Part shown: piece after piece, positions 20,118-31,636 of the stretch
Position numbering within the stretch: position 1 is the first letter of the stretch
Layout: the number at the start of each line of letters is the position of its first letter
DNA from: Chengkuizengella marina
GTDB taxonomy: Bacteria; Bacillota; Bacilli; Paenibacillales; KCTC-33759
Length of the DNA: 61,752 nt
Direction: 5' to 3'
Assembly (NCBI RefSeq): GCF_009910845.1
Contig: NZ_SIJB01000031.1
Coordinates: 1-61,752, forward strand
Position numbers and translations under genes: made by a program
The notes under the pieces: model-generated
Seen by the model: only the letters and a program-made list of their open reading frames with translations
Databases searched by the model: none
What the model was told of the DNA's origin: nothing

Positions 20118-20339
20118 GTGGCAGTCATTAATAGGATCAAACAAGGTTTTGGCTCAACCTTTTCATTTTTTTCAGGCAGCTGGTCTGAACTTAAAAAAGT
20201 GCGCTGGCCAAAACGGAAAGAATTAATTAGTTATACGATTGTTGTCATATCGACTGTGCTTTTCGTAACACTTTATTTTTACGTACTAGACTTAGGTATT
20301 TCTGGTCTAATCGAATTATTCTTTGGATCAGAGTCATAG
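20118..20339 (+). CDS. secE: Preprotein translocase subunit SecE
   Basis: SecE is the essential clamp of the SecYEG protein-export channel. The 73-aa product is the short single-span Gram-positive type: the conserved amphipathic helix WSELKKVRWPKRKEL is followed by one membrane segment (YTIVVISTVLFVTLYFYV). GTG 20118 is the start because GGAGGTG at 20105-20111 would be internal to the longer frame. nusG follows within 15 bp. Confidence 0.96.
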   Translation: MAVINRIKQGFGSTFSFFSGSWSELKKVRWPKRKELISYTIVVISTVLFVTLYFYVLDLGISGLIELFFGSES

Positions 20340-20352
20340 GGTGAATATGGAT

Positions 20353-20886
20353 ATGGACAAAGGTTGGTATGTTGTGCATACTTATTCAGGGTATGAAAAT
20401 AAGGTCAAAGCGAATTTAGAAAAACGCGTAGAATCAATGAATATGACAAACAAGATTTTCAGAGTGCTTGTTCCTGTTGAGGAAGAAGTAGTGAACAAAG
20501 ACGGCAAAAAGAAAACAGTTCAACGTAAAGTATATCCTGGATATGTTTTAGTAGAAATGGTACAAACAGATGATTCTTGGTATGTTGTTCGTAATACACC
20601 AGGTGTTACTGGTTTTGTTGGTTCAGCAGGTGCTGGTTCTAAACCATCTCCTTTATTACCTGATGAAGCAGAATCCATTCTTAAACATATGGGCATTCAG
20701 GAGCCAAGCCCTATATTTGACTTTGATATTAAAGATAATATCAGAGTGAAAGTAGGTCCGTTTGCTGATTTTGTCGGAACAATTGAGGATATTATGCCAG
20801 ACAAAAACAAAATTAAGGTCCTCGTAAATATGTTTGGTAGAGAAACTCCGTTAGAGCTTGAGTTTGATCAAGTGGAGAAAGTATAA
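20353..20886 (+). CDS. nusG: Transcription termination/antitermination factor NusG
   Basis: NusG binds the RNA polymerase clamp and, in Bacillus, promotes pausing. The N-terminal NGN domain ([15 protein letters not shown] … GYVLVEM … [11 protein letters not shown]) and the C-terminal KOW domain ([14 protein letters not shown] … [13 protein letters not shown]) are complete. The start at ATG 20353 gives 177 aa, like the Bacillus protein; GTG 20341 and ATG 20347 are in frame and possible. The rplK gene follows. Confidence 0.96.
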   Translation: MDKGWYVVHTYSGYENKVKANLEKRVESMNMTNKIFRVLVPVEEEVVNKDGKKKTVQRKVYPGYVLVEMVQTDDSWYVVRNTPGVTGFVGSAGAGSKPSPLLPDEAESILKHMGIQEPSPIFDFDIKDNIRVKVGPFADFVGTIEDIMPDKNKIKVLVNMFGRETPLELEFDQVEKV

Positions 20887-20926
20887 GTACCAAACTTATA
20901 GAAATTACAGCAAGGAGGTGTTACGC

Positions 20927-21352
20927 ATGGCAAAAAAGGTGATTAAACAAGTAAAGTTGCAAATTCCAGCTGGTAAAGCTAACCCGGCACCTCCAGTAGG
21001 TCCAGCATTAGGTCAAGCAGGAGTTAACATCATGGCATTTTGTAAAGAGTTTAATGCTCGTACGCAAGAACAAGCTGGATTAATTATTCCAGTTGAAATT
21101 TCTGTGTTTGAGGATCGCTCATTTACATTCATCACCAAGACTCCACCAGCAGCAGTATTGTTAAAGAAAGCTGCAGGGATTGAGAAAGGTTCTGGAGAAC
21201 CACACAAAGTTAAGGTTGCTACGGTAAAACGCAATAAGGTGCGTGAAATTGCAGAATCAAAAATGGCTGACTTAAACGCTGCGGATGTGGAAGCAGCAAT
21301 GCTTATGATTGAAGGTACAGCTAGAAGTATGGGTATTGTAGTAGAGGACTAA
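20927..21352 (+). CDS. rplK: 50S ribosomal protein L11
   Basis: L11 forms the GTPase-associated centre with 23S rRNA and is needed for RelA activation; it is also a thiopeptide contact. The N-terminal proline-rich segment ([18 protein letters not shown]) and the C-terminal RNA-binding domain (ending [10 protein letters not shown]) are intact. ATG 20927 follows AAGGAGGTG, giving 141 aa. The upstream extension of the open frame overlaps nusG and is not used. Confidence 0.98.
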   Translation: MAKKVIKQVKLQIPAGKANPAPPVGPALGQAGVNIMAFCKEFNARTQEQAGLIIPVEISVFEDRSFTFITKTPPAAVLLKKAAGIEKGSGEPHKVKVATVKRNKVREIAESKMADLNAADVEAAMLMIEGTARSMGIVVED

Positions 21353-21414
21353 TTATTAGTTTTGAATTCGTGGGAGGATTATCCGTTAATACCACAATAG
21401 GAGGAAAATACATC

Positions 21415-22107
21415 ATGGCTAAAAAAGGTAAAAAGTATACAGAAGCTGCTAAACTGATTGATAGTGAAAAATTATATGAATCAGCTGAAGCAGTTGAATT
21501 AGTGAAGAAATCAGCAACTGCGAAGTTTGATGAAACAGTTGAAGTTGCAATTCGTCTGGGTGTTGACCCTAAGAAACAAGACCAAGCTGTTCGTGGAGTC
21601 ACTGTACTTCCGCATGGTACTGGTAATACAAAGACAGTATTAGTTTTTGCAAAAGGTGAGAAAGCCAAAGAAGCAGAAGCTGCTGGTGCTGATTTTGTTG
21701 GTGATCAAGATATGATCAACAAAATTCAACAAGGTTGGTTTGGATTTGATGTCTGTGTGGCTACACCAGATATGATGAGTGAAGTTGGTAAATTAGGTCG
21801 TTTGCTTGGTGGTAAAGGTCTAATGCCAAATCCGAAAGCAGGTACAGTAACTTTTGATGTTGAGAAAGCAGTTAAGGAAATTAAAGCTGGTAAAATTGAA
21901 TTTCGTTTAAACAAACAAGGTCAAGTTCATGCTCCAATTGGAAAAGCATCTTTTGGTGCAGAACAATTAAGTGAAAACCTTGATTCATTAATGAATTCAT
22001 TATTAAGAGCTAGGCCAGCATCTGCAAAAGGAACATATTTGAAACATGTTTCCATTTCTTCAACAATGGGTCCTGGTGTGAAGGTAAATACACAAGCTTA
22101 CAAATAA
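21415..22107 (+). CDS. rplA: 50S ribosomal protein L1
   Basis: L1 builds the mobile L1 stalk at the ribosomal exit site. The product has 230 aa. The family signature around [17 protein letters not shown] is present, together with the N-terminal [18 protein letters not shown]. The start at ATG 21415 has AGGAGG 9 bases upstream, while the earlier in-frame GTG lacks one. It shares a transcript with rplK; L1 commonly binds its own mRNA, though I could not identify a site. Confidence 0.98.
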   Translation: MAKKGKKYTEAAKLIDSEKLYESAEAVELVKKSATAKFDETVEVAIRLGVDPKKQDQAVRGVTVLPHGTGNTKTVLVFAKGEKAKEAEAAGADFVGDQDMINKIQQGWFGFDVCVATPDMMSEVGKLGRLLGGKGLMPNPKAGTVTFDVEKAVKEIKAGKIEFRLNKQGQVHAPIGKASFGAEQLSENLDSLMNSLLRARPASAKGTYLKHVSISSTMGPGVKVNTQAYK

Positions 22108-22135
22108 TTACTAATGACAGTAATTAGATGTGGTC

Positions 22136-22164
22136 TTGACATGTATTGATCGTTCTGATAATCT
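22136..22164 (+). promoter_or_regulatory. Promoter of the rplJ-rplL transcript
   Basis: TTGACA at 22136-22141 precedes GATAAT (22157-22162, 15-base spacing) or TAATCT (17-base spacing). It lies just before the L10 leader. Confidence 0.65.
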
Positions 22165-22169
22165 TGAAC

Positions 22170-22325
22170 CTATTGTAATCAATCAAAAATGAATATATTG
22201 ATCCGTAGACAGTTGGTGCCTTTTAATGTGAGGCTTAATATCCCACCGAGGTGATGTGATAAATTGAAATTTCTTATCATTGAAATTTACGTTATCCTGC
22301 CTTCGTAAAGTCTACGAAGGTTTTT
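22170..22325 (+). promoter_or_regulatory. L10 leader (L10(L12)-responsive attenuator)
   Basis: The leader carries the conserved CCGTAGACAG…GGTGC…CACCGAGG arrangement. It ends in a terminator: CCTTCGTA (22300-22307) with TACGAAGG (22313-22320), then Ts. CGTAGAC at 22204-22210 is exactly complementary to GTCTACG at 22310-22316 in the terminator's loop and right arm, so a mutually exclusive antiterminator can form. In Bacillus the L10(L12)4 complex binds this leader and shifts it toward termination. Confidence 0.92.
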
Positions 22326-22357
22326 CTTATTTATTTTAATTATTGGAGGTGTGAAAT

Positions 22358-22873
22358 TTGGCTAATGCAAAAGTACTTGAGCAAAAACAACAAGTTGTTG
22401 CTGAAGTGAAAGAAAAGTTTGAAAAAAATGCTTGTACTGTTGTTGCAGATTATCGTGGGTTGAATGTTACGGATGTAACTGAACTTAGAAAATCTCTTCG
22501 TGAAGCAGGCGTAGAATTTAGTGTTATAAAAAACACCTTAGCTAGACGTGCGACTGAAGGATCAGATTTTGAGAGTATAAATGGCCATTTTGTTGGCCCT
22601 ACCGCTATTGCGTTTAGTAAGGAAGACGTAATTGCACCAGCTAAAATCTTATCAGATTTCGCTAAAAAGAACGAAAATTTAAAAATTAAAGCGGGTATTC
22701 TTGAAGGTCAAGTTGTATCTGTAGATCAAATTAATGCTCTTGCTGCTTTACCATCAAGAGAAGGTCTATTATCTATGTTGCTTAGCGTGCTCCAAGCACC
22801 AGTTCGCAACTTTGCTCTTGCTGTTAAAGCTGTTGCAGATAAAGACGAAAATGGAGAAGTACAAGAAGCTTAA
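22358..22873 (+). CDS. rplJ: 50S ribosomal protein L10
   Basis: L10 anchors the L7/L12 dimers on the ribosomal stalk. The N-terminal rRNA-binding domain ([30 protein letters not shown]) and the C-terminal helix that carries L12 are present. Translation starts at TTG 22358 behind TGGAGGTG. It has 171 aa, within the normal range. Its leader is the autoregulatory attenuator just upstream, and rplL follows at 58 bp. Confidence 0.98.
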   Translation: MANAKVLEQKQQVVAEVKEKFEKNACTVVADYRGLNVTDVTELRKSLREAGVEFSVIKNTLARRATEGSDFESINGHFVGPTAIAFSKEDVIAPAKILSDFAKKNENLKIKAGILEGQVVSVDQINALAALPSREGLLSMLLSVLQAPVRNFALAVKAVADKDENGEVQEA

Positions 22874-22931
22874 ACTATATCAAATTAAATGAAATGAAAT
22901 TAAATTATAATAAAATTATGGAGGTTTACTC

Positions 22932-23297
22932 ATGAGTCAAGAACAAATTTTAGAAGCAATTAAAGGTATGAGTGTATTAGAACTAAATGATCTTGTTAAA
23001 GCAATAGAAGAAGAGTTTGGTGTTACTGCTGCTGCACCAGTTGCAGTAGTTGGTGGTGCTGCAGGTGGAGATGCTGCTGAGGAAAAATCAGAATTTGATG
23101 TAATCTTAACTAGCGCTGGTTCATCTAAAATCAATGTAATCAAAGCAGTTCGTGAAGCAACTGGATTAGGTTTGAAAGAAGCAAAAGCATTAGTTGATGG
23201 TGCTCCTGCTCCGATTAAAGAAGGCGTAGCTAAAGATGACGCTGAAGCTCTTAAAGCTAAACTTGAAGAAGCTGGTGCTTCAGTAGAATTGAAGTAG
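22932..23297 (+). CDS. rplL: 50S ribosomal protein L7/L12
   Basis: This acidic stalk protein recruits translation GTPases. The N-terminal dimerisation part ([20 protein letters not shown]), an alanine/glycine-rich hinge near residues 35-50 and the C-terminal factor-binding domain ([20 protein letters not shown]) are all clear. Length is 121 aa. TGGAGG precedes the ATG. It ends the transcript at a terminator. Confidence 0.98.
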   Translation: MSQEQILEAIKGMSVLELNDLVKAIEEEFGVTAAAPVAVVGGAAGGDAAEEKSEFDVILTSAGSSKINVIKAVREATGLGLKEAKALVDGAPAPIKEGVAKDDAEALKAKLEEAGASVELK

Positions 23298-23306
23298 AAC
23301 TTCTTG

Positions 23307-23346
23307 GAAGCCCCTTTGGAAATTTCTTCGAGGGGGTTTCTTTTAA
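23307..23346 (+). terminator. Terminator of rplJ-rplL
   Basis: GAAGCCCCT pairs with AGGGGGTTTC with slight imperfection, followed by TTTT. Confidence 0.75.
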
Positions 23347-23364
23347 TTGAAAGGAAGAAATGGG

Positions 23365-23967
23365 ATGGCTGAGCATTATTACACTCAAGATCCATCAGTA
23401 CAGAGTAATCGACAAGTTATTCATGTATCATTGAGAAGTAAAGAGTTTAAATTTTATACTGACGCAGGTGTATTCTCTAAAAATATGATTGACTTTGGTT
23501 CTAAGTTATTAATAGAACATATGAATATTCCAAGTGACAGTAAAATTTTAGATGTGGGTTGCGGGTATGGTCCAATAGGGATATGTGCAGCTTCTTTAGA
23601 AAAAACTTCTGAAGTGACGTTGATAGATGTTAATCAAAGAGCGATAGAGTTGGCTAGTGAAAATGCAAAGCTTAATGAAATTTCTAATATTAAACTATTA
23701 CAGAGTGATATATATAGTTCGTTAGAAAATAATGAGAAATTTGATGTGATTTTAACGAACCCACCTATAAGAGCTGGAAAAGAGGTTGTATATTCTATTT
23801 TTTCAGGTGCTGCTCAAAGATTGAAAGATGGTGGATCACTGTGGGTAGTAATACAAAAGAAACAAGGGGCACCTTCAGCATTAGAGAAACTGAAAATTTT
23901 ATTTTCAACAGTGGAGGAAGTCTCAAAGAAAAAGGGTTACAAAATATTTAGAGCCAAAAAAGGATAA
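23365..23967 (+). CDS. Class I SAM methyltransferase, RsmC-like (YbxB)
   Basis: The protein resembles the catalytic half of 16S rRNA m2G methyltransferases. The SAM-binding motif LDVGCGYGPIGICA is near residues 61-74, and the catalytic motif TNPPIRAGKE, an NPPY-type motif in its RsmC variant, is near 133. Its 200 aa equal YbxB of Bacillus, which is found in the same place between rplL and rpoB. ATG 23365 has AAAGGAAG upstream. Exact target nucleotide is not shown by sequence. Confidence 0.9.
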   Translation: MAEHYYTQDPSVQSNRQVIHVSLRSKEFKFYTDAGVFSKNMIDFGSKLLIEHMNIPSDSKILDVGCGYGPIGICAASLEKTSEVTLIDVNQRAIELASENAKLNEISNIKLLQSDIYSSLENNEKFDVILTNPPIRAGKEVVYSIFSGAAQRLKDGGSLWVVIQKKQGAPSALEKLKILFSTVEEVSKKKGYKIFRAKKG

Positions 23968-23991
23968 AATAAAAAATTATTCATAAAACAT

Positions 23992-24020
23992 TTGACCTTT
24001 ACTTATCAATATGGTATGAT
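23992..24020 (+). promoter_or_regulatory. Extended -10 promoter of rpoB
   Basis: TTGACC at 23992-23997 and TATGAT at 24015-24020 are 17 bases apart, with a TGG extended -10. A leader of about 325 nt separates it from rpoB. Confidence 0.85.
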
Positions 24021-24353
24021 AGGTAAATGTCAGAATTAAAGTGGGCGTAATTTCTTTAGTTCATTAAAATGTCAAGATAAAAATTATGAATATTTTTTTC
24101 TCTTTCTACGTATAATGTTAAGATTTTAGGAAAAAATCTACTTTATATGGATAAGTGTATCACACGGAGAAATATCTTGGCTACTACAACTTATATTCTG
24201 GAAGCTGCCTGAATCTGCAATTTTTAAAATTTTGCTTGATAGGGCTTTTCTTGTTTTTCTTTAAGGATAAGGATTCGACGACATCTTCGAATAGTCATCG
24301 AAAGGTGATTTTGTTGTGTTGTTATAGGTCAATTGCATGAGAGGTGAAATAGT
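24021..24353 (+). promoter_or_regulatory. Long 5' leader of rpoB with a candidate attenuator
   Basis: No gene fits here. A hairpin can form from AAGC-TG-CCT…GCAA (24202-24220) with TTGC…AGG-GCTT (24232-24247), followed by T-rich sequence. A second small hairpin, ATTCGA with TCGAAT, is at 24273-24292. The first resembles a weak terminator and could attenuate rpoBC. This is structural inference only. Confidence 0.4.
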
Positions 24354-27300
24354 TTGGCAGGACAACTTGTTCAATTAGGACGACGCGAGCGTAGAAGTTA
24401 TGCAAGGATTAGTGAAGTGTTGGAGGTTCCAAATTTAATCGAGATTCAAAGGAAATCATATCAATGGTTTCTTGAGGAAGGTTTACGTGAAATGTTTCAC
24501 GACATTTCTCCTATTCAGGATTTCACTGGAAACTTAGTATTAGAGTTTATTGACTATAGCTTAGGAGAACCTAAGTATAATGTTGATGATGCTAAGGAGC
24601 GGGATGTGACATACGCTGCACCGCTTAGAGTGAAAGTTCGTTTAATAAACAAAGAAACAGGAGAAGTGAAAGAACAGGAAGTTTTCATGGGAGACTTTCC
24701 ACTTATGACAGAAACAGGTACATTCATCATTAATGGTGCTGAACGTGTTATTGTCAGTCAGCTTGTTCGTTCTCCAAGTGTTTATTTTAGTACAAAACCT
24801 GATAAAAATGGGAAACCAGCGTTCACCACAACCGTAATTCCCAATCGTGGAGCTTGGCTTGAGCTAGAAACAGACGCTAAAAATATTATTTATGTTCGTA
24901 TTGATCGTACTCGTAAAATACCGGTAACGGTTCTTTTAAGAGCGCTTGGATTTAGCTCAGATCAGGAAATTATCGATTTATTAGGTGAAGACGAGTATAT
25001 TCGTAATACCCTTGAAAAAGATAATACTGAAAATACTGATAAAGCGCTTTTAGAGATTTATGAGAGATTAAGACCAGGTGAGCCACCTACTGTAGAGAAT
25101 GCTAAAAGTTTGTTGATTTCTCGATTTTTTGATCCGAGAAGATACGACCTTGCAAATGTAGGAAGATACAAGATTAATAAAAAGCTGCATATCAAGGATC
25201 GTTTGTTCAATCAGAGACTGGCTGAATCATTAATTGATCAGGAAACTGGAGAAATTATTGCAGAAGCAGGTCAGGTTGTTGATCGTAGACTACTTGATTC
25301 CATAATGGCAAAATTGGAAAAAAGTGTAGGTTTTAGAGAATATAGTGTTTCCACTGGAGTATTAGATGAAGATACGATACCAATTCAAGCGATTAATGTG
25401 TTTTCACCTATTGAAGATGCAAAAGTAGTAAAAGTCATTTCAAATGGAAATATTGAGAAGGATGTAAAACACATTACTCAGGCTGATATTATCGCATCTA
25501 TCAACTACTTCATCAATCTGTTGCATGGTATTGGACATACAGATGATATTGACCATTTAGGGAATCGTAGACTTCGTTCTGTCGGAGAGCTTTTACAAAA
25601 TCAATTCCGTATTGGGTTATCTAGAATGGAAAGAGTTGTAAGAGAACGGATGTCCATTCAAGATACAAACGCGATCACACCACAAGCGTTGATCAATATT
25701 CGTCCTGTCATTGCTTCAATAAAAGAGTTTTTTGGTAGTTCACAGTTGTCACAATTTATGGACCAAACAAATCCACTTGCAGAGCTAACTCATAAGAGAC
25801 GTCTTTCTGCTCTAGGACCAGGTGGTTTAACTAGAGAACGTGCAGGCTTTGAGGTTCGAGATGTTCATAACTCTCATTATGGACGAATGTGTCCGATAGA
25901 AACTCCTGAGGGACCTAATATCGGTTTAATTAACTCACTCTCAACGTTTGCTAGAGTGAATGAATTTGGTTTCATTGAAGCTCCTTATCGCTGGGTAGAC
26001 CCAGAAACTGGTCAAGTAACTGATAAAATAGATTACTTGACAGCGGATGAAGAAGATAACTATGTAGTAGCACAAGCGAATGCAAAGCTAAATGAAGATG
26101 GTACATTTGAAAATGATATGATCATTGTTCGTTACAATAAATCTGCGGATAATATTCAGACTATGCCTAAAGAACGTGTTGATTATATGGACGTATCTCC
26201 AAAACAGGTCGTGTCTGTTGCTACCGCATTAATTCCGTTTCTTGAAAATGACGATTCAAACCGTGCATTGATGGGATCGAACATGCAACGTCAGGCTGTA
26301 CCATTGTTGATTCCAAGATCTCCATTTGTAGGTACAGGAATGGAGCATAAAGCAGCTAAGGATTCAGGGGTTTGTATCGTTTCAAAACATGATGGATTTA
26401 TTGAAAAAGTTTCGGCTAACGAAATTTTAGTAAGACAACAACAAACGATAGATGGAAAAGTAGTAAATGGAGATTTAATTCGTCATAGAATCCATAAATT
26501 CTTACGCTCAAACCAAGGGACTTGTATTAATCAACGTCCGATTGTGAAAGTAGGAGAGCCGGTTAAGGTAGGAGACATTTTAGCGGATGGTCCTTCCACT
26601 GAAAAAGGTGAATTAGCTTTAGGTCAAAACGTTGTCGTAGCCTTTATGACGTGGGAAGGTTATAACTATGAGGATGCGATTCTTTTAAGTGAAAAACTAG
26701 TGAAAGAAGATGTGTATACCTCAGTTCATATAGAAGAATACGAATCAGAAGCTCGTGATACAAAACTAGGTCCTGAGGAAATCACTAGAGATATTCCTAA
26801 CGTTGGTGAGGATGCATTAAGAAATCTAGATGAACGAGGCATTATTCGTGTAGGTGCTGAGATTTCTGCTGGAGATATTTTAGTAGGAAAGGTAACGCCA
26901 AAAGGAGTAACAGAACTTACAGCAGAAGAGAGATTGCTTCATGCTATATTCGGAGAAAAAGCACGAGAGGTAAGAGATACTTCACTAAGAGTACCACATG
27001 GTACAGATGGTATAGTAGTAGACGTGAAAGTGTTTACCCGTGAAAATGGGGATGAGCTTCCACCAGGAGTGAATCAACTAGTTAGAGTATATATAGCTCA
27101 AAAACGTAAAATCTCCGAAGGGGATAAGATGGCAGGTCGACATGGAAACAAAGGTGTTATTGCAAGAATACTTCCAGAGGAAGACATGCCTTTCTTGCCA
27201 GATGGCACACCAGTTCAAGTTGTATTAAATCCTCTAGGTGTTCCATCACGTATGAACATCGGTCAGGTGCTTGAGGTTCACTTGGGTATGGCAGCTAGGT

Positions 27301-27902
27301 ATCTTGGTATACATGTTGCAACACCAGTTTTTGATGGGGCAACCGAAGTGGATGTATTTGATACGATGGAAGAAGCTGGCATGCAACGTAATGGTAAAAC
27401 AAAATTGTATGATGGTCGTACAGGTGAACAGTTTGAACGTGAAGTTACTGTAGGTGTAATGTATATGATTAAACTTGCGCATATGGTTGATGATAAAATT
27501 CACGCTCGTTCTACTGGACCTTACTCCTTGGTTACACAACAACCATTGGGTGGTAAAGCACAATTTGGTGGTCAGCGCTTTGGTGAGATGGAAGTATGGG
27601 CACTGAAAGCTTATGGTGCAGCTTATACACTACAAGAAATTTTAACTGTAAAATCGGATGATGTTGTAGGTCGTGTGAAAACCTATGAATCCATTGTCAA
27701 AGGTGAGAATGTTCCTGAACCTGGTATTCCAGAAAGCTTTAAAGTTTTAATCAAAGAGCTTCAAAGTTTAGGAATGGATGTAAAAATGTTAACTGAAAAC
27801 GAAGAAGAGATTGATTTGAAAGAATCAGATGAAGAAGATGAGGATTCAAACAAGGATAAGTTAAGCCTTCAAATTGAAGGTGCTGAAGTGAATGTGGATT
27901 AA
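24354..27902 (+). CDS. rpoB: RNA polymerase beta subunit
   Basis: RpoB forms one pincer and much of the active centre of RNA polymerase. It is full length at 1182 aa. The rifampicin region [17 protein letters not shown] and [13 protein letters not shown] shows susceptible-type residues at the usual D, H and S positions. Catalytic-region motifs [12 protein letters not shown] and [18 protein letters not shown] are intact. Start is TTG 24354 after GAGGTG. The acidic C-terminal tail ([13 protein letters not shown]) is typical of Bacillales. rpoC follows at 31 bp. Confidence 0.99.
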   Translation: MAGQLVQLGRRERRSYARISEVLEVPNLIEIQRKSYQWFLEEGLREMFHDISPIQDFTGNLVLEFIDYSLGEPKYNVDDAKERDVTYAAPLRVKVRLINKETGEVKEQEVFMGDFPLMTETGTFIINGAERVIVSQLVRSPSVYFSTKPDKNGKPAFTTTVIPNRGAWLELETDAKNIIYVRIDRTRKIPVTVLLRALGFSSDQEIIDLLGEDEYIRNTLEKDNTENTDKALLEIYERLRPGEPPTVENAKSLLISRFFDPRRYDLANVGRYKINKKLHIKDRLFNQRLAESLIDQETGEIIAEAGQVVDRRLLDSIMAKLEKSVGFREYSVSTGVLDEDTIPIQAINVFSPIEDAKVVKVISNGNIEKDVKHITQADIIASINYFINLLHGIGHTDDIDHLGNRRLRSVGELLQNQFRIGLSRMERVVRERMSIQDTNAITPQALINIRPVIASIKEFFGSSQLSQFMDQTNPLAELTHKRRLSALGPGGLTRERAGFEVRDVHNSHYGRMCPIETPEGPNIGLINSLSTFARVNEFGFIEAPYRWVDPETGQVTDKIDYLTADEEDNYVVAQANAKLNEDGTFENDMIIVRYNKSADNIQTMPKERVDYMDVSPKQVVSVATALIPFLENDDSNRALMGSNMQRQAVPLLIPRSPFVGTGMEHKAAKDSGVCIVSKHDGFIEKVSANEILVRQQQTIDGKVVNGDLIRHRIHKFLRSNQGTCINQRPIVKVGEPVKVGDILADGPSTEKGELALGQNVVVAFMTWEGYNYEDAILLSEKLVKEDVYTSVHIEEYESEARDTKLGPEEITRDIPNVGEDALRNLDERGIIRVGAEISAGDILVGKVTPKGVTELTAEERLLHAIFGEKAREVRDTSLRVPHGTDGIVVDVKVFTRENGDELPPGVNQLVRVYIAQKRKISEGDKMAGRHGNKGVIARILPEEDMPFLPDGTPVQVVLNPLGVPSRMNIGQVLEVHLGMAARYLGIHVATPVFDGATEVDVFDTMEEAGMQRNGKTKLYDGRTGEQFEREVTVGVMYMIKLAHMVDDKIHARSTGPYSLVTQQPLGGKAQFGGQRFGEMEVWALKAYGAAYTLQEILTVKSDDVVGRVKTYESIVKGENVPEPGIPESFKVLIKELQSLGMDVKMLTENEEEIDLKESDEEDEDSNKDKLSLQIEGAEVNVD

Positions 27903-27917
27903 TTAAAAAACACTATA

Positions 27918-27935
27918 AAGGAGGGGTCGCTCCTT
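27918..27935 (+). promoter_or_regulatory. Hairpin enclosing the rpoC ribosome binding site
   Basis: AAGGAG (27918-27923) and CTCCTT (27930-27935) are perfect complements around a 6-base loop. The left arm is the Shine-Dalgarno sequence and the right arm touches the TTG at 27934, so translation initiation at rpoC may be damped unless ribosomes leaving rpoB open it. Confidence 0.55.
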
Positions 27936-30900
27936 GATGGACGTTAATAACTTTGAATTTATGAAAATTGGATTAGCTTCACCGAACAAAATACGCTCAT
28001 GGTCTCGTGGAGAGGTGAAAAAACCTGAAACGATCAACTATCGAACACTAAAGCCTGAAAAGGAAGGGCTATTTTGCGAAAAAATCTTTGGACCTACAAA
28101 AGATTGGGAATGTCATTGTGGGAAGTATAAGAGAGTACGTTATAAAGGTGTAGTATGTGATCGTTGTGGAGTTGAAGTCACTCGTGCTAAAGTACGTCGT
28201 GAACGTATGGGACACATTGAATTAGCAGCACCAGTATCTCATATTTGGTATTTTAAAGGGATTCCTAGCCGCATGGGCCTTGCATTAGATATGTCTCCAA
28301 GATCCTTAGAGGAAATTATTTATTTTGCATCCTATGTTGTTACAGATCCCGGTGAAACTCCACTTGAGAAAAAACAACTGCTATCAGAAAAAGAGTACCG
28401 TAGTTATCGTGAAAAGTATGGTTTCGGTTTTCATGCAGGTATGGGTGCAGAAGCTATAAAGAAACTTTTACAAAGTTTAGATGTCAACAAAGAGATCAGT
28501 GTACTAAAAGAAGAGCTTAAAACCGCTCAAGGTCAAAGAAGAAACAGAGCAGTAAAACGATTGGAAGTGTTGGAGGCTTTTCGAAACTCAGCGAATGACC
28601 CAGAGTGGATGATTTTGGATGTGTTGCCTGTCATTCCACCTGAACTTCGCCCGATGGTACAGTTAGACGGTGGTAGATTTGCGACTTCAGATCTAAATGA
28701 TTTATATCGCAGAGTGATAAACCGAAATAACCGTTTAAAAAGACTTCTAGATTTAGGTGCACCGGATATCATCGTTCAGAACGAGAAACGTATGTTGCAA
28801 GAAGCAGTGGATGCGTTGATTGATAATGGTCGCCGTGGTAGACCGGTTACAGGCCCTGGAAATAGACCATTAAAGTCTCTTAGCCATATGTTAAAAGGGA
28901 AGCAAGGTCGTTTCCGTCAGAACCTTTTAGGTAAAAGGGTTGACTATTCAGGTCGATCTGTAATCGTTGTTGGACCTTACTTGAAAATGTATCAATGTGG
29001 TCTTCCGAAAGAAATGGCATTGGAATTGTTCAAACCTTTCGTCATGAAAGAGCTGGTTAGTAAAGGGTTTGCTCATAATATAAAAAGCGCGAAACGAAAA
29101 GTAGAAAAAGTAAGTCCAGATGTATGGGATGTTCTAGAAGATGTAATCAAAGAACACCCTGTTCTTCTAAACCGTGCACCTACGTTGCACAGATTAGGGA
29201 TTCAAGCCTTCGAACCTATTTTAGTTGAAGGAAAGGCGATCAGATTACACCCATTAGTTTGTACAGCGTATAATGCCGATTTTGATGGGGACCAGATGGC
29301 AGTCCATGTTCCATTATCTGCAGAAGCTCAAGCTGAATCTAGAATATTGATGCTTGCTTCAGGTAATATTTTGAATCCGAAGGATGGCAAACCTGTGGTA
29401 ACACCATCTCAGGATATGGTTTTAGGTACGTATTATTTAACGATTGATAATCCAGAAGCCAAGGGATCAGGAAGGATTTTCAGAACAGTTCATGAAACCA
29501 TTTCTGCTTATCAAATGGAACACGTATCTTTACATGCAAGAGTTGCTATTCCTGTTAAGGCATTAAGAAAAGAGAACCTTTCAGAAAAGCAACAAAATGC
29601 TCTTTTAGTCACAACGGTTGGAAAAATTATATTTAATGAAATTTTTCCAAGTGTATTCCCATTCATAAATGAACCAACGAAAAGAAATTTAGAGAAAACA
29701 CCAGATGAATACTTTATTTATGAAAAAGGGACAAATGTAAGAGAATACATTAAAAGCTTACCAACTGTTGGTGGCATAGGGAAAGATTATTTAGGTAATA
29801 TCATCGCAGAATGTTTTAGAGAGTATAAAACGACACAAAGTTCGATTATTTTAGATAAAATAAAAGAAATTGGGTTTACTTACTCTACAAAAGCAGGAAT
29901 TACAATTGCAGTATCAGATGTTACAGTTCCTGAAGAGAAGCATATGCTCATGAAAGAGAATGAAGATAAAGTAGAAACCGTAATGAAGCAGTATCGTCGT
30001 GGATTGATTACACCAGATGAGAGACATGAACGTATCATTGCGATTTGGAGTAAAGCGAAGGATGATCTTTCTGAGATATTGATGAGTAAATTTGATAAAT
30101 TTAATAATATAACTTTGATGGTTGATTCCAAAGCCAGAGGTAATAAATCTCAGATTACTCAATTAGGCGGTATGCGTGGATTGATGGCAGATCCATCAGG
30201 ACATATTCATGAATTGCCGATCAAATCTAACTTCCGTGAAGGATTAACTGTATTAGAATATTTCATTTCTACGCATGGTGCTCGTAAAGGTCTTGCTGAT
30301 ACTGCATTACGTACAGCAGATTCAGGGTACTTAACTCGTCGATTAGTTGATGTGGCACAAGATGTAGTTGTCCGTGAAGATAGTTGTAAAACCGATAAAG
30401 GTTTCTTGGTATCGAAAATACAAGATGGTAAAGAAGTTATCGAAAATCTGTATGATCGTATCGAGGGACGTTATGCATTTGCAACAGTACGTCACCCAGA
30501 AACAAACGAGATCATCGTTAAACGTGATGACATGATTGACGATAAAAAAGCACAAGAAATCATTGCAGCAGGAATTGAAAAAGTGCAAATTCGTTCTGTT
30601 TTAAGCTGTAGAGCACGCCATGGTGTTTGTAAAAAATGTTATGGTCGCAACTTAGCTACTGGGTTTAATGTAGAAATCGGAGAAGCAGTTGGGATTATAG
30701 CAGCTCAATCCATTGGTGAACCAGGAACACAGTTAACGATGCGTACTTTCCATACAGGTGGAGTTGCTGGAGATGATATTACACAAGGTTTACCTCGTAT
30801 TCAGGAGTTGTTTGAAGCTAGAAATCCGAAAGGTCAAGCGCTCATTTCTGAAATAGATGGCGTTGTGAAAGATATTCGCGAGGTTAAAGATGGTCGTGAA

Positions 30901-31551
30901 GTTGAAATTGAAGGTGACGCGGAATCTAAGGTATACACTTTAAGTTATGGCTCTAGAATGAGAATAGCTGTAGATCAGCAAATTGAAGCTGGAGATGAGT
31001 TAACGGACGGGTCTATCGATCCTAAAGAAATGTTGCGCATTAAAGGTATTCAAGGAGTACAAAACTATATCCTACAAGAAGTACAGCGTGTGTATCGTAA
31101 TCAAGGTGTTGAAATAAACGATAAACACATTGAGGTTATGGTTCGTCAAATGCTTAGAAAAATACGTATCGTGATGTCAGGTGATACAAAATTGCTTCCT
31201 GGATCTTTTACAGATGTTCATGAATATGAAGAGGAAAACAAAAAAGCGTTGTTCTCTAATCTGGAACCAGCAGTAGCAAAACCAGTACTCTTAGGTATTA
31301 CAAAAGCTTCTTTAGAAACTGATTCCTTCTTATCTGCAGCATCATTCCAAGAAACAACAAGAGTTCTAACTGATGCAGCTATTAAAGGTAAGGTGGATCA
31401 GCTGCTAGGGCTTAAAGAAAATGTTATCATTGGAAAATTGATTCCTGCAGGTACAGGAATGAATCGTTATCGCAATGTCAAAATTGTCGATCAAACCAGT
31501 GAAAATGAAGAGCTAGAAGAATCACTTAAAGAAACAGTAACGGTAGAGTGA
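27934..31551 (+). CDS. rpoC: RNA polymerase beta' subunit
   Basis: RpoC carries the catalytic magnesium site. The N-terminal zinc site ([20 protein letters not shown]), the invariant [12 protein letters not shown] loop near residue 448, the second zinc cluster ([11 protein letters not shown]) and the trigger-loop region [14 protein letters not shown] are all present. It is 1205 aa. It starts at TTG 27934 or the adjacent ATG 27937; both follow AAGGAGGGG. It directly follows rpoB on the same transcript. Confidence 0.99.
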   Translation: MMDVNNFEFMKIGLASPNKIRSWSRGEVKKPETINYRTLKPEKEGLFCEKIFGPTKDWECHCGKYKRVRYKGVVCDRCGVEVTRAKVRRERMGHIELAAPVSHIWYFKGIPSRMGLALDMSPRSLEEIIYFASYVVTDPGETPLEKKQLLSEKEYRSYREKYGFGFHAGMGAEAIKKLLQSLDVNKEISVLKEELKTAQGQRRNRAVKRLEVLEAFRNSANDPEWMILDVLPVIPPELRPMVQLDGGRFATSDLNDLYRRVINRNNRLKRLLDLGAPDIIVQNEKRMLQEAVDALIDNGRRGRPVTGPGNRPLKSLSHMLKGKQGRFRQNLLGKRVDYSGRSVIVVGPYLKMYQCGLPKEMALELFKPFVMKELVSKGFAHNIKSAKRKVEKVSPDVWDVLEDVIKEHPVLLNRAPTLHRLGIQAFEPILVEGKAIRLHPLVCTAYNADFDGDQMAVHVPLSAEAQAESRILMLASGNILNPKDGKPVVTPSQDMVLGTYYLTIDNPEAKGSGRIFRTVHETISAYQMEHVSLHARVAIPVKALRKENLSEKQQNALLVTTVGKIIFNEIFPSVFPFINEPTKRNLEKTPDEYFIYEKGTNVREYIKSLPTVGGIGKDYLGNIIAECFREYKTTQSSIILDKIKEIGFTYSTKAGITIAVSDVTVPEEKHMLMKENEDKVETVMKQYRRGLITPDERHERIIAIWSKAKDDLSEILMSKFDKFNNITLMVDSKARGNKSQITQLGGMRGLMADPSGHIHELPIKSNFREGLTVLEYFISTHGARKGLADTALRTADSGYLTRRLVDVAQDVVVREDSCKTDKGFLVSKIQDGKEVIENLYDRIEGRYAFATVRHPETNEIIVKRDDMIDDKKAQEIIAAGIEKVQIRSVLSCRARHGVCKKCYGRNLATGFNVEIGEAVGIIAAQSIGEPGTQLTMRTFHTGGVAGDDITQGLPRIQELFEARNPKGQALISEIDGVVKDIREVKDGREVEIEGDAESKVYTLSYGSRMRIAVDQQIEAGDELTDGSIDPKEMLRIKGIQGVQNYILQEVQRVYRNQGVEINDKHIEVMVRQMLRKIRIVMSGDTKLLPGSFTDVHEYEEENKKALFSNLEPAVAKPVLLGITKASLETDSFLSAASFQETTRVLTDAAIKGKVDQLLGLKENVIIGKLIPAGTGMNRYRNVKIVDQTSENEELEESLKETVTVE

Positions 31552-31559
31552 AAATAATA

Positions 31560-31588
31560 TTGACAATGTTTTTTTCAGGTGATATTAT
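31560..31588 (+). promoter_or_regulatory. Internal promoter upstream of ybxF-rpsL-rpsG-fusA-tuf
   Basis: TTGACA at 31560-31565 and TATTAT at 31583-31588 are 17 bases apart, just after the rpoC stop. It would let the str operon be expressed apart from rpoBC. Confidence 0.8.
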
Positions 31589-31636
31589 ATTCAAGTGTGC
31601 CAAAAACAAATTTCCTGATACTTTGGAGGATAATTA

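Noticed and set aside
22937-23395. 152-codon minus-strand frame over rplL
   Set aside because: Mirrors the alanine-rich rplL sequence; no supporting signals.
27246-27563. 105-codon minus-strand frame inside rpoB
   Set aside because: Shadow of a strongly conserved coding region; no ribosome site or family resemblance.
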